Shown here: in pieces, positions 31,522-39,985 of the stretch | How the letters are laid out: every line of letters starts with the position of its first letter | Numbering within the stretch: position 1 is the first letter of the stretch | NCBI GenBank assembly: GCA_963666945.2 | Contig: CAXXRT010000061.1 | Location: 1-42,233 of the forward strand | Reading direction: 5' to 3' | From: G963666945 sp963666945 | GTDB lineage: Bacteria > Bacteroidota > Bacteroidia > Bacteroidales > Marinifilaceae | DNA length: 42,233 nt | Program-made: the position numbers and the translations under genes | Notes under the pieces: generated by a model | The model's database searches: none | Seen by the model: the letters and a program-made list of their open reading frames with translations, nothing else | What the model was told of the DNA's origin: nothing

Positions 31522-32568
31522 ATGTACGATTTTTCAAAAGCAGAGATTACTTCTATTGTTGTTCACAACATTGGAAATAAACATGAAGAGAAAGAGTTGG
31601 TTCTATCAAAAGATATTATAAACATTATTGATGAGTCAGTTCTTCATATTTTACATACTTATTTTCTTTCTCCTTTTAAAAAAGATGCTTTTTATAGATT
31701 TTACACTGAAAATTCTATAGAATCAAATCAAATTTACAAATACATTGGAGATATTTTTAATGAAAATAGTACTTTTTATTCGAACTCTGTAAACATAGCA
31801 AAACATTTGTATAAAACATCTAATCATCCTAATATCAAATCGGGGGAGTTTTATTTGGTTTACTTTAAAAATTGTGTATTTTTCGATGAGATTTGTGATG
31901 CAGTAGGAATTTTTAAATCTGAAAATAAAGATACTTACATCCGGGTTTATATGAATGATCAAAAATATCAGGTTGATTATGAAGATGGCATTAATATTAA
32001 AAAACTAGATAAAGGCTGCATTGTATTCAATTCTGAAAAGGAGGATGGTTATAGAGCCTGTATAGTAGATAAAACGAATAATAAAGCTAATGCCGTTTAC
32101 TGGCAAGATGATTTTCTTGGTCTTCAACAGGTTGAAGATAGTTATTTTAACACAAGGAATTACCTTGATCTTTGTAAAGGCTTTGTTAACGATGTGTATA
32201 ATAAGGATAATGAAGTTGCAATTGCAGATCAGATAGATATGCTAAATCGTTCTATTGAATATTTTAAAGAAACAGAAGATTTTACCGAAGAAGACTTTAA
32301 AGAGAAAGTGATAAAGGAATCTGATGTTATTTCTGCATTTGAAGATTATAAAGAGTTTGTTAAAGAGGATAAAGAAGTGGAAATTAATGATAATTTTAAA
32401 GTTTCAGATTTTGCAGTTAAGGATCAGAAAAGGTATTTTCGGCATGTGTTAAAACTTGATAAAAATTTCCATGTATATATACATGGAGAGAGAAGGTTTT
32501 TGGAAAAAGGTTATGATACAGTTAGAGACATGAATTATTACAAACTATTTTATAAAGAAGAAAATTAG
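31522..32568 (+). CDS. Nucleoid-associated protein of the NdpA/YejK family
   Basis: 348 residues. The N-terminal ITSIVVHNIGNKHEEKELVLS resembles the family opening, and the rest is a mixed alpha/beta protein with YRFYTENSIESNQIYKYIGDIF, GEFYLVYFKNCVF and a charged helical stretch (DFTEEDFKEKVIKE). NdpA/YejK-type proteins associate with the nucleoid in gamma-proteobacteria; the exact role in Bacteroidota is not known. The acidic composition and the absence of a helix-turn-helix are noticeable. It is followed after 6 bases by mltG, so the two likely share a transcript. The family call rests on pattern recognition only. Confidence 0.75.
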   Translation: MYDFSKAEITSIVVHNIGNKHEEKELVLSKDIINIIDESVLHILHTYFLSPFKKDAFYRFYTENSIESNQIYKYIGDIFNENSTFYSNSVNIAKHLYKTSNHPNIKSGEFYLVYFKNCVFFDEICDAVGIFKSENKDTYIRVYMNDQKYQVDYEDGINIKKLDKGCIVFNSEKEDGYRACIVDKTNNKANAVYWQDDFLGLQQVEDSYFNTRNYLDLCKGFVNDVYNKDNEVAIADQIDMLNRSIEYFKETEDFTEEDFKEKVIKESDVISAFEDYKEFVKEDKEVEINDNFKVSDFAVKDQKRYFRHVLKLDKNFHVYIHGERRFLEKGYDTVRDMNYYKLFYKEEN

Positions 32569-32574
32569 ATTATT

Positions 32575-33612
32575 GTGGGAAAGATTAATAGAAAATTAAG
32601 AATAGTCATATATGCGATTATATCATTTGCGATTATTGGAAGTATATTTGCTGGTTATTTTTATTTATATATTTTTGATTCGAACGTCATCAAGAAGGGA
32701 GAAATATTTATAGTAAGTGATAATAATGCGGGTAATATTGCTAAAACCTTATTTGATAATGGAATTATAAAAGATTATAATTCTTTGATTTGGGTAATGG
32801 AAAAGAAAAACTATAATTCTCATATTCATTCTGGAAGATATCTTTTTAAAGAAGGTATGAGTAATAATCAAATAGTTAATAAACTGAAATCAGGAAGCCA
32901 GGATGCAGTGATGCTTACTTATAATAATATTAGAACGAAGGAAGAATTTGCTGGTAAAATTTCAAAGTCTTTAATGTTGGATTCGTTGGAAATCTTATCC
33001 TATCTCAATAATGCAGAGGTTTTATCAAATTTAGGATTTGATGAGAATACTATTTTAGGAATGTTTATTCCGGATACTTATTATATTTATTGGAATATTA
33101 GTATCGATGATTTCATGCAAAGAATGCATTCAGAATATAAAAAGTATTGGTCTTCAAAAAGAAAGCAATTAGCTCAGGATATGGGACTGAAACCTATTCA
33201 AGTGATTACTTTAGCTTCAATTATTGAAGAAGAGACTATTAAAAAAGAAGAATACTCTGTGATCGCAGGTGTTTATTTAAATAGATTAAAAAGAGGAATT
33301 CCATTGTCAGCTTGCCCTACTTTAAAATTTGCATGTGGTGATTTTACCATAAAAAGAATTTTAAATAAACATAAAGAAATAGACTCTCCTTATAATACTT
33401 ATAAACACAAAGGATTACCACCAGGACCTATCAGGCAGCCTTCTACAAATGTAGTAGATGCAGTATTAAATTATAAAAAGCATAATTATTTGTATTTTTG
33501 CGCCAGATACGATTTTTCAGGATATCATTACTTCTCTAAAACCTTATCTCAGCACAATAGATATGCTGAAAAATATAGAATAGAGCTAAATAAAAGAAAG
33601 ATATATAAATAA
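32575..33612 (+). CDS. mltG: Endolytic murein transglycosylase MltG
   Basis: 345 residues from a GTG start at 32575. An N-terminal membrane helix (about 9-32) precedes a LysM-like region and the YceG domain. The catalytic Glu is Glu218 in ASIIEEETIKKEEY, and the family motif KGLPPGPIRQPSTNVVDAVL is near the C-terminus. MltG cleaves glycan strands near the site of synthesis and helps set glycan chain length. It converts lipid-linked nascent strands to 1,6-anhydro ends. There is no clear RBS. The upstream gene ends 6 bases before, and the rpsF promoter follows 27 bases after the stop. Confidence 0.93.
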   Translation: MGKINRKLRIVIYAIISFAIIGSIFAGYFYLYIFDSNVIKKGEIFIVSDNNAGNIAKTLFDNGIIKDYNSLIWVMEKKNYNSHIHSGRYLFKEGMSNNQIVNKLKSGSQDAVMLTYNNIRTKEEFAGKISKSLMLDSLEILSYLNNAEVLSNLGFDENTILGMFIPDTYYIYWNISIDDFMQRMHSEYKKYWSSKRKQLAQDMGLKPIQVITLASIIEEETIKKEEYSVIAGVYLNRLKRGIPLSACPTLKFACGDFTIKRILNKHKEIDSPYNTYKHKGLPPGPIRQPSTNVVDAVLNYKKHNYLYFCARYDFSGYHYFSKTLSQHNRYAEKYRIELNKRKIYK

Positions 33613-33638
33613 AAGTACTTTATTTGTGTATCTATTTT

Positions 33639-33668
33639 TTGTAGAGAAAAAAATAATGCATAATTTTG
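33639..33668 (+). promoter_or_regulatory. Consensus promoter of the rpsF-rpsR-rplI operon
   Basis: TTG at 33639-33641, exactly 19 nt, then TAATTTTG at 33661-33668 (full TAnnTTTG match). The predicted leader before ATG 33710 is about 35 bases of A/T-rich sequence. Confidence 0.8.
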
Positions 33669-33709
33669 CGCTGCAAAAAATTTATAATTATTTTTTAAAT
33701 TTTAAAACT

Positions 33710-34060
33710 ATGTTGAATAATTACGAAACCGTTTTCATTGCAACTCCCGTTTTATCTGAAGTTCAGGTAAAGGAAGCGGTAGAAAAATTCAAAAGCACTA
33801 TCATTGAGAATGGTGGTTCTATTGAGCACGAAGAAGATTGGGGTCTTCGCAAATTGGCTTATCCAATCCAGAAAAAAACTACAGGTTTTTATCATCTTAT
33901 CCAATTTAACGCTCCCGGAGAGTTGGTTGATAAGCTGGAATTACAGTACAGACGTGATGAAAGAATCATCCGTTTCTTGACTTTCAGATTAGACAAATAT
34001 GCATACGAGTATGCATTAAAAAGAAGAAACAACCTAAAAGAAGTAAAGGAGGATAAATAG
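33710..34060 (+). CDS. rpsF: 30S ribosomal protein S6
   Basis: 116 residues from ATG 33710 (MLNNYETVFIATPVLSE), the standard bS6 N-terminus. The frame is open to 33626, but a consensus promoter lies in that part, so it is not translated. The protein contains IENGGSIEHEEDWGLRKLAYPIQKKTTGFYHLI and QYRRDERIIRFLTFRLDKYA. It partners bS18 on the 30S platform. No Shine-Dalgarno precedes the ATG, unlike the two following genes. Confidence 0.95.
   Translation: MLNNYETVFIATPVLSEVQVKEAVEKFKSTIIENGGSIEHEEDWGLRKLAYPIQKKTTGFYHLIQFNAPGELVDKLELQYRRDERIIRFLTFRLDKYAYEYALKRRNNLKEVKEDK
34045..34053 (+). promoter_or_regulatory. Strong Shine-Dalgarno sequence of rpsR
   Basis: AAAGGAGGA at 34045-34053, with 10 nt between GGAGG and ATG 34063. 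This is an exception in this AT-rich region, where most starts have no such site. It overlaps the last codons of rpsF. Confidence 0.7.
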
Positions 34061-34062
34061 TC

Positions 34063-34332
34063 ATGGCACAGAACGAAAGCGAAATCAGATATTTGACCCC
34101 ACCATCAGTTGAGATCAAAAAGAAAAAGTACTGTAGATTTAAAAAGAATAAAATCAAGTACATTGATTACAAAGATCCTGAATTCCTTAAGAAGTTTTTA
34201 AACGAGCAAGGTAAAATATTGCCTCGTCGTATCACTGGAACTTCTATGAAGTATCAAAGAAAAGTGGCTAAAGCTGTAAAAAGAGCTCGTCACTTGGCAT
34301 TATTGCCTTATGTAACAGACTTGATGAAATAA
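34063..34332 (+). CDS. rpsR: 30S ribosomal protein S18
   Basis: 89 residues beginning MAQNESEIRYLTPPSVEIKK, then KYCRFKKNKIKYIDYKDPEFLKKFL and RRITGTSMKYQRKVAKAVKRARHLALLPYV, the bS18 signature. Only one Cys is left (Cys24). It begins 2 bases after rpsF stops and has a strong Shine-Dalgarno site. bS18 binds next to bS6 and, in Bacteroidota, is part of the platform that sequesters the anti-Shine-Dalgarno end of 16S rRNA, so SD-dependent translation of this gene could give feedback control (inference). Confidence 0.95.
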   Translation: MAQNESEIRYLTPPSVEIKKKKYCRFKKNKIKYIDYKDPEFLKKFLNEQGKILPRRITGTSMKYQRKVAKAVKRARHLALLPYVTDLMK

Positions 34333-34336
34333 TTAA

Positions 34337-34346
34337 GGAAGGAGGA
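34337..34346 (+). promoter_or_regulatory. Strong Shine-Dalgarno sequence of rplI
   Basis: GGAAGGAGGA ends 4-5 nt before ATG 34351, a textbook position. Rare in the window, like the site before rpsR. Confidence 0.75.
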
Positions 34347-34350
34347 TAAA

Positions 34351-34791
34351 ATGGATGTAATCTTATTAACGGATATTGCAAATCTTGGTCACAAGAATGA
34401 CATTATTGAAGTAAAGCCTGGTTTTGGCCGTAACTATCTAATACCTCAGGGGTATGCTATTCTTGCAACTGAATCTGCAAAGAAGGTTTTAGCTGAAAAC
34501 CTTAAGCAAAGAGCTCATAAAGAAGAAAAGTTGAAAAATGAAGCTGCTGAGCTTGCTCAGAAACTTGAGAGTGTAAAACTTACTATTGGTGCCAAAACTA
34601 GTTCTTCTGGTAAGATTTTTGGTTCTGTAAACAATATCATGATTGCTGAAAAACTTCAGGAACAAGGTTATGATATCGACAGAAAGAAAATCATAGTTAA
34701 AGAAGTAAAAGAAGTAGGAACTTATACTGCTACAATTAAACTTCACAGAGAAGTCTCTGTAAATGTTGAATTCGAAGTAGTTTCAGAATAG
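34351..34791 (+). CDS. rplI: 50S ribosomal protein L9
   Basis: 146 residues: MDVILLTDIANLGHKNDIIEV and KPGFGRNYLIPQGYAI form the bL9 N-terminal domain, followed by a long connecting helix (ENLKQRAHKEEKLKNEAAELAQKLE) and the C-terminal domain with SSGKIFGSVNNIMIAEKLQEQG. Last gene of rpsF-rpsR-rplI, followed by a terminator at 34858-34888. Confidence 0.96.
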   Translation: MDVILLTDIANLGHKNDIIEVKPGFGRNYLIPQGYAILATESAKKVLAENLKQRAHKEEKLKNEAAELAQKLESVKLTIGAKTSSSGKIFGSVNNIMIAEKLQEQGYDIDRKKIIVKEVKEVGTYTATIKLHREVSVNVEFEVVSE

Positions 34792-34857
34792 TAAGTTTGA
34801 ATTAATTTTAATTAATAACCAGACTTAAACGTATTTCCAAACATATACCAAACGCTT

Positions 34858-34888
34858 AAAAGCTGCCTTTCCAGGGCAGCTTTTTTTT
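34858..34888 (+). terminator. Terminator of the rpsF operon
   Basis: AAAAGCTGCC (34858-34867) with GGCAGCTTTT (34875-34884), loop TTTCCAG, followed by T to 34888. Confidence 0.93.
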
Positions 34889-34934
34889 AAAATATTAAAT
34901 CCTTTATAAATTTTATAACATCAATTATTACTTT

Positions 34935-34942
34935 TAACTTTG
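34935..34942 (+). promoter_or_regulatory. -7 box of the uvrA promoter
   Basis: TAACTTTG, a full match to TAnnTTTG, 13 bases before the TTG start and 19 before the GTG start. The leader is short. Confidence 0.5.
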
Positions 34943-34955
34943 TAGTATTAAAATA

Positions 34956-37733
34956 TTGCAGGTGAGTAACTATATTGAAATTAAAGGAGCACGGGTTCAT
35001 AATCTAAAATCGATAGATTTAAAAATTCCCAGAGATAAGTTTATTGTTGTTACAGGTTTATCTGGTTCAGGTAAATCTTCATTGGCTTTTGATACATTGT
35101 ACGCCGAAGGCCAAAGAAGGTATGTCGAATCATTGAGTTCGTATGCAAGACAATTTCTGGGTCGTATGGATAAACCAGAGGTTGATTATATTCATGGTAT
35201 TCCTCCCGCAGTAGCTATAGAACAAAAGGTAAGCACACGTAATCCTCGTTCTACTGTTGGAACATCAACTGAAATATACGATTATCTGAAATTATTATAT
35301 TCCAGGATTGGTAAAACATATTCACCAATTTCAGGACGTGAAGTAAAACGTCATCAAACAGAAGATGTTGTAAGTTTTATATTTTCAATCCCTTCAGATC
35401 AGTATGTTGTTATATGTTCTCCCTTGTATTTTCCAGAAAATAAAAATTGTATAGAGCATCTAACAGCAATTGCCAGGCAGGGATTTGCTAGAATTAAAAT
35501 TGGTGAAGAGTTCTTCAGGATAAAGGATTTAATTAAAAATGAATTAGAATCTTCTTTAATAAAGAATGCTCTTTTAGTTATTGATAGATTTAAGGTTAAT
35601 AATGAAGATAAAGATCTTATAAGTCGTGCTGCTGATTCGGTGCAAACTGCATTCTTTGAAGGTAATGGCGTTTGTATTGTAGATGTAAATAATAAAGCAG
35701 AAGAATTTTCAAATAAGTTTGAAGCAGACGGTATACTATTCGAGGAACCTACCGTTCATACATTTTCATTTAATAGCCCCCTTGGGGCTTGTCCTAAATG
35801 TGAAGGATTTGGAAAAGTTATAGGTATTGATGAAGATTTAGTTGTTCCAAATAAATCTTTGAGTATTTATGAGGATGCAATTGCTTGTTGGAAAGGAGAC
35901 AAAATGCAAAAATGGAAAATGGAGCTAATATCTAATGCAGATAAATTTGATTTTCCTATACACAAACCATATTTTGAACTTTCTGAAGAAAACAAAAGTT
36001 TATTATGGACAGGTAATGACTATTTCTATGGACTCAATGATTTCTTTGAATATCTGGAATCAAAACAATATAAAGTACAATTTAGGGTAATGCTTTCACG
36101 TTACCGTGGCAAGGCTGTTTGTCCATTGTGTAAAGGAAGCAGGTTAAAAAAAGAGGCTGGATATGTTAAAATAGGGGGAAAATCCATTCAGGATCTTGTA
36201 GAAATACCTATTAACGAACTCATTAACTTTTTCAATAATCTGGAATTATCTCCTTATGAAGGGAAAGTAGCTCAACGATTGCTGCCTGATATAAAAAACA
36301 GACTAAATTTTCTTATTAATGTGGGATTGGGCTATCTTACTCTTAATAGACTGTCAAATACTTTATCGGGAGGAGAATTACAAAGGATTAATTTGGCTAC
36401 AGCTCTGGGATCCAGTCTTGTAGGAAGTCTTTATATTTTAGATGAGCCAAGTATAGGATTGCATTCAAGGGATACACACCTTTTAATAAAAGTTCTTAAA
36501 CAATTGAGAGATATTGGTAATACAGTAATTGTAGTTGAACATGATGAAGATATTATTAAATCTGCTGATCAAATTATTGATATAGGGCCAAATGCCGGAA
36601 GAAACGGAGGGCAACTTGTTTTTCAGGGAGATCAGAAAGATCTTTTAAAGGCAGATACTCTTACAGCTCAATATATTTCAGAAAATAGAATTATTCCTGT
36701 ACCACAAATAAGAAGGAAATGGAATAATTTCATTGAAATTAAAGGGGCAAGGGAGAATAATTTAAAGAATATTGATGTAAAGATACCTTTAAATATAATG
36801 ACTGTAATTACAGGAGTAAGTGGATCCGGAAAGTCAACTCTTGTAAAATCGATTCTTGTACCAGCACTTAGAAAGCATTATGGTGATCATTGTGATAAAA
36901 CTGGAGACTTCTTTTCTTTACGAGGAGATTTACATCTATTAAAAAAAGTTGAAATAGTAGATCAGAATCCTATCGGAAAATCTTCTAGGAGCAATCCTGT
37001 TACATATATCAAAGCTTGGGATGATATACGAAAATTATTTGCAGAACAACAACTGTCGATTTATAATGGATTTAAAGCATCTCATTTTTCATTTAATGTG
37101 CCTGGAGGTAGATGTGAGCATTGTCAGGGTGAAGGAATTATTAAGGTAGAAATGCAGTTTATGGCTGATGTAAATCTTCAATGTGAACATTGCAAAGGAC
37201 GAAGGTTTAAGGATGAAATACTTGAAATTAAGTATAAAGAAAAGAATATATATGATGTATTAGAAATGACAGTCAATGAGGCTATTGAATTCTTTTCAAA
37301 GGAACACAGTAATGTTGGGAAAAAAATAGTTTCAAAATTACAATGTCTTGTCGATACAGGTTTAGGCTATGTAAAACTTGGACAAGCATCATCAACATTA
37401 AGTGGTGGTGAAAGTCAAAGGATTAAACTTGGTTATTTTCTAAGTAAAGAAAGCCCTGAGCCAACTATTTTTATTTTTGATGAACCTACAACAGGACTTC
37501 ATTTTCATGATATACATAAATTAATGAATTCTTTTAATTCTCTTTTATCGAGAGGTCATACAGTACTAATTATTGAACACAATCTTGATATTATTAAGAA
37601 TGCAGATCATATAATTGATTTGGGGCCAGAAGGAGGAATCAATGGAGGCTATATTGTTTTTGAAGGAAAACCGGAAGATTTAGTAAATTGTGAAGAGTCT
37701 TATACTGGAAAATATTTAGCAAATAAATTATAA
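34956..37733 (+). CDS. uvrA: Excinuclease ABC subunit A
   Basis: 925 residues from TTG 34956; GTG at 34962 (giving VSNYIEIKGARVHNLKSID) is an equally good start. Two ABC ATPase halves are present. The first has Walker A GLSGSGKSS (34-42) and the signature TLSGGELQRI. The second has Walker A GVSGSGKST and the signature TLSGGESQRIKLG. Zinc modules are CPKCEGFG, CPLCKGSR, and the CEHCQGEG plus CEHCKGRRF pair. UVR-damage sensing motifs YAEGQRRYVESLSSYARQFL and IPPAVAIEQKVSTRNPRSTVG are present. It recognises bulky DNA lesions and loads UvrB. Size and motif order are normal. It converges on pyrD. Confidence 0.97.
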   Translation: MQVSNYIEIKGARVHNLKSIDLKIPRDKFIVVTGLSGSGKSSLAFDTLYAEGQRRYVESLSSYARQFLGRMDKPEVDYIHGIPPAVAIEQKVSTRNPRSTVGTSTEIYDYLKLLYSRIGKTYSPISGREVKRHQTEDVVSFIFSIPSDQYVVICSPLYFPENKNCIEHLTAIARQGFARIKIGEEFFRIKDLIKNELESSLIKNALLVIDRFKVNNEDKDLISRAADSVQTAFFEGNGVCIVDVNNKAEEFSNKFEADGILFEEPTVHTFSFNSPLGACPKCEGFGKVIGIDEDLVVPNKSLSIYEDAIACWKGDKMQKWKMELISNADKFDFPIHKPYFELSEENKSLLWTGNDYFYGLNDFFEYLESKQYKVQFRVMLSRYRGKAVCPLCKGSRLKKEAGYVKIGGKSIQDLVEIPINELINFFNNLELSPYEGKVAQRLLPDIKNRLNFLINVGLGYLTLNRLSNTLSGGELQRINLATALGSSLVGSLYILDEPSIGLHSRDTHLLIKVLKQLRDIGNTVIVVEHDEDIIKSADQIIDIGPNAGRNGGQLVFQGDQKDLLKADTLTAQYISENRIIPVPQIRRKWNNFIEIKGARENNLKNIDVKIPLNIMTVITGVSGSGKSTLVKSILVPALRKHYGDHCDKTGDFFSLRGDLHLLKKVEIVDQNPIGKSSRSNPVTYIKAWDDIRKLFAEQQLSIYNGFKASHFSFNVPGGRCEHCQGEGIIKVEMQFMADVNLQCEHCKGRRFKDEILEIKYKEKNIYDVLEMTVNEAIEFFSKEHSNVGKKIVSKLQCLVDTGLGYVKLGQASSTLSGGESQRIKLGYFLSKESPEPTIFIFDEPTTGLHFHDIHKLMNSFNSLLSRGHTVLIIEHNLDIIKNADHIIDLGPEGGINGGYIVFEGKPEDLVNCEESYTGKYLANKL

Positions 37734-37740
37734 AAAAATA

Positions 37741-37772
37741 AAGTCGTAGAAATTATATTTATTCTACGACTT
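37741..37772. terminator. Stem-loop between uvrA and pyrD
   Basis: An 11-bp stem, AAGTCGTAGAA (37741-37751) with TTCTACGACTT (37762-37772), and a 10-base loop. There is no long T tract. It lies between convergent genes. Confidence 0.65.
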
Positions 37773-37845
37773 ATATCATATGTTTACAAATATATATCAA
37801 CAAATACGGTATTGTTGAGAAAAAATTAATATATCCTTCTGAATA

Positions 37846-38757
37846 TTAAATCCTTAAGGTACCAGTCAGGTCTTTCATATTATCAACATTGTGTAATTTC
37901 ATGTATTCTTTAATTCCTTCAATAATTTTAACCGTTATTGTAGGATCTATGAAATTAGCAGTACCTACTTGAATTGCAGAAGCACCTGCAAGAATGAATT
38001 CAATGGCATCTTTAGCATTCATTATGCCCCCAAGTCCTACAACAGGTATTTTAACGGAATTATATACTTGCCAAACCATTCTTAAAGCAATAGGTTTAAT
38101 ACATGGACCAGACAAACCTCCAGTAATAGTACTCAGTAGTGGTTTTTGTGTATTTACATCAATCGCCATTCCAAGAAATGTATTGATTAGGGATACAGAA
38201 TCCGCACCTTCACCCTCCACACTTTGAGCAATTTCAGTAATATCAGTTACATTTGGAGATAGTTTAACCATCAAATGTTTTTTATAAACTTTTCTTACTT
38301 CTTTTACAACAGAAGCAGCAGAAGCACAGCTTGTTCCAAATGCCATACCTCCTTCTTTCACATTAGGACAAGAAATATTGAGTTCTATTGCAGGAATATT
38401 ATCTAATTGATTGATTTTTTCAGCACAGGCAATATAGTCTTCAATTGTAGACCCACTAACATTTACTAATATATTTGTATTAATATCTTTAATTCGAGGA
38501 TAAATATTTTGGCTAAAATAGTCAACGCCCTTATTTTGAAGACCTACTGCATTTAGCATTCCTGAGGCCGTTTCAGCCATTCTAGGGTAAGGATTCCCTT
38601 CTCGTGGATGAATTGTCGTCCCTTTAACAATAAAGCCTCCAAGGGAGCTTAAATCAATAAAATCAGAAAATTCTTCACCATATCCAAAAGTTCCAGATGC
38701 AGTAAGCACTGGGTTTTTTAATTCTAGGCCATTAAGTGAAACAGATAAATCTACCAT
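37846..38757 (-). CDS. pyrD: Dihydroorotate dehydrogenase class 1B, catalytic subunit
   Basis: 303 residues. FMN-binding barrel with LTASGTFGYGEEF (18-30), NAVGLQNKGVDYF (69-81) and the active-site NISCPNVKEGG with Cys130; class 1 enzymes use Cys, class 2 Ser. Later motifs are VKLSPNVTDI and GLGGIMNAKDAIEFILAGASAIQVGTANF. Together with PyrK it forms the NAD-linked heterotetramer that oxidises dihydroorotate to orotate in pyrimidine synthesis. The start overlaps the end of pyrK by 7 bases (ATGGTAG), indicating translational coupling. Confidence 0.96.
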   Translation of the reverse strand: MVDLSVSLNGLELKNPVLTASGTFGYGEEFSDFIDLSSLGGFIVKGTTIHPREGNPYPRMAETASGMLNAVGLQNKGVDYFSQNIYPRIKDINTNILVNVSGSTIEDYIACAEKINQLDNIPAIELNISCPNVKEGGMAFGTSCASAASVVKEVRKVYKKHLMVKLSPNVTDITEIAQSVEGEGADSVSLINTFLGMAIDVNTQKPLLSTITGGLSGPCIKPIALRMVWQVYNSVKIPVVGLGGIMNAKDAIEFILAGASAIQVGTANFIDPTITVKIIEGIKEYMKLHNVDNMKDLTGTLRI

Positions 38758-39518
38758 TTTAAATCATTTATATTAAAGACTGGACCATCAGTACAAACAC
38801 ATTTGTGTCCTTCTTTGGTATCTTGAACACAACAAAGACAAGCTCCAATACCACATGCCATTGTATTTTCTAACGACACTTCGCAAGGAATATTATTTTC
38901 TTTGGAATATTTTGCCACTGCTTTCATCATAGGTTCAGGACCACATGCATATACAAAATCAAAAGTTTCATTTTTTAAAACAGAATGGTCGGTAGGGAAA
39001 CCTTTTTCTCCGGCTGTTCCATCTTCAGTTGTATAAACAACTTTGGCAAACTTCTCGAATTCCGGTATGCGAAGTAAATCCTTTTTAGATCTTACACCCA
39101 TTAAGATAGTTGGTTTTTTACCTGTTTTTGAAACAATATCCTTTGCAAGATAAAGCATAGGAGCAATTCCGCATCCTCCTCCTATTAATATAGGATTTAC
39201 AGTGTATTCTAAATTAAAAGTATTTCCTAATGGTAAAATAATATTAACAATATCTCCAATATAAGCATTGCTCAATTTTTTTGTTCCACATCCAACAATT
39301 TTTATGTACAGATATAAAATATTGTTATCGTAATCAACATCATGAACGGAAATAGGCCTGCGTAAAAATGTTTCAGGAGAATTATCTATTTTTACATTAA
39401 CAAATTGTCCTGGTTTAATTTCCGGTAATTTTTCTAAACATTCCAGACCTAAAAGATAAGTGTCATAATTAAGAAGTTGTTGTCCAACAATCTTAAAATC
39501 TAGCATCTTTTTCTTCAT
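38751..39518 (-). CDS. pyrK: Dihydroorotate dehydrogenase electron-transfer subunit
   Basis: About 255 residues from ATG at 39518 (MKKKMLDFKIVGQQLL); TTG at 39527 is very close to the predicted transcription start. An FAD-binding barrel (ETFLRRPISVHDVD) and an NAD-binding domain (PILIGGGCGIAPMLYLAKDI) are followed by a C-terminal [2Fe-2S] cluster with CGIGACLCCVQDTKEGHKCVC. It passes electrons from PyrD FMN to NAD. This pair is typical of Bacteroidales and Firmicutes, while many Flavobacteria have the class 2 enzyme. First gene of pyrK-pyrD. Confidence 0.95.
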   Translation of the reverse strand: MKKKMLDFKIVGQQLLNYDTYLLGLECLEKLPEIKPGQFVNVKIDNSPETFLRRPISVHDVDYDNNILYLYIKIVGCGTKKLSNAYIGDIVNIILPLGNTFNLEYTVNPILIGGGCGIAPMLYLAKDIVSKTGKKPTILMGVRSKKDLLRIPEFEKFAKVVYTTEDGTAGEKGFPTDHSVLKNETFDFVYACGPEPMMKAVAKYSKENNIPCEVSLENTMACGIGACLCCVQDTKEGHKCVCTDGPVFNINDLKW

Positions 39519-39537
39519 TCTTTGCAATTTTTTTTTG

Positions 39538-39545
39538 CAAATATA
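39538..39545 (-). promoter_or_regulatory. -7 box of pyrK-pyrD
   Basis: TATATTTG on the minus strand, a full consensus match, about 20 bases before ATG 39518. No -33 at the expected place. Confidence 0.45.
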
Positions 39546-39558
39546 ATGAAAAAAATAT

Positions 39559-39960
39559 TTACTCTGGTCTGAATTCTTTAAAGCTGCTATCTGTATAAAA
39601 GACTATTATACGTTCAATTCTTTTCTGGGAGGATTGAAATAAAGTCCTTTCTTGGTTGGATAAAGATATTTTTGTATCATTTGTTGATTTATAATCAATA
39701 GTATCTTCTGAATTTACCATATTAGTCTCATTGCTAAATAAATTAATATCAGATGAAAGCATTTCACCTTCACCCGTCATTAGCCATCTTAAATCAATCT
39801 CAGGAAACTTACTTACTATTTTAGTAACTACATCTATACTGGGATTATTCCTTCCTGACATTATATGAGAAATACGTGAACGTTGAATACCAACAATATC
39901 TGCAAATTTAGAAGGAGTGAGTGCTTTATTATCTATTATTTGGGCTATTCTATCTTTCAT
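39559..39960 (-). CDS. XRE-family (Cro/CI-like) transcriptional regulator
   Basis: 133 residues. An N-terminal helix-turn-helix (about 5-60) contains LTPSKFADIVGIQRSRISHIMSGRNNPS, followed by LRWLMTGEGEML, a feature common in Bacteroidota XRE regulators. A Ser/Thr/Asn-rich linker (about 70-112) leads to a short C-terminal segment RIERIIVFYTDSSFKEFRPE (114-133). Such tails occur in a group of Bacteroidota HTH proteins of unknown role and could serve dimerisation. Its own promoter is covered by a TACATTTGTA element and similar elements follow up to pepP, suggesting autoregulation. It is transcribed away from pepP. Confidence 0.88.
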   Translation of the reverse strand: MKDRIAQIIDNKALTPSKFADIVGIQRSRISHIMSGRNNPSIDVVTKIVSKFPEIDLRWLMTGEGEMLSSDINLFSNETNMVNSEDTIDYKSTNDTKISLSNQERTLFQSSQKRIERIIVFYTDSSFKEFRPE

Positions 39961-39985
39961 TTGTATACTTATAGTTGCTTTTGAT

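Noticed and set aside
33444..33453. A perfect TACAAATGTA inside mltG.
   Set aside because: It lies in coding sequence (Ser-Thr-Asn-Val) with no other sites nearby, so it is treated as a chance match. It does show that single hits mean little.
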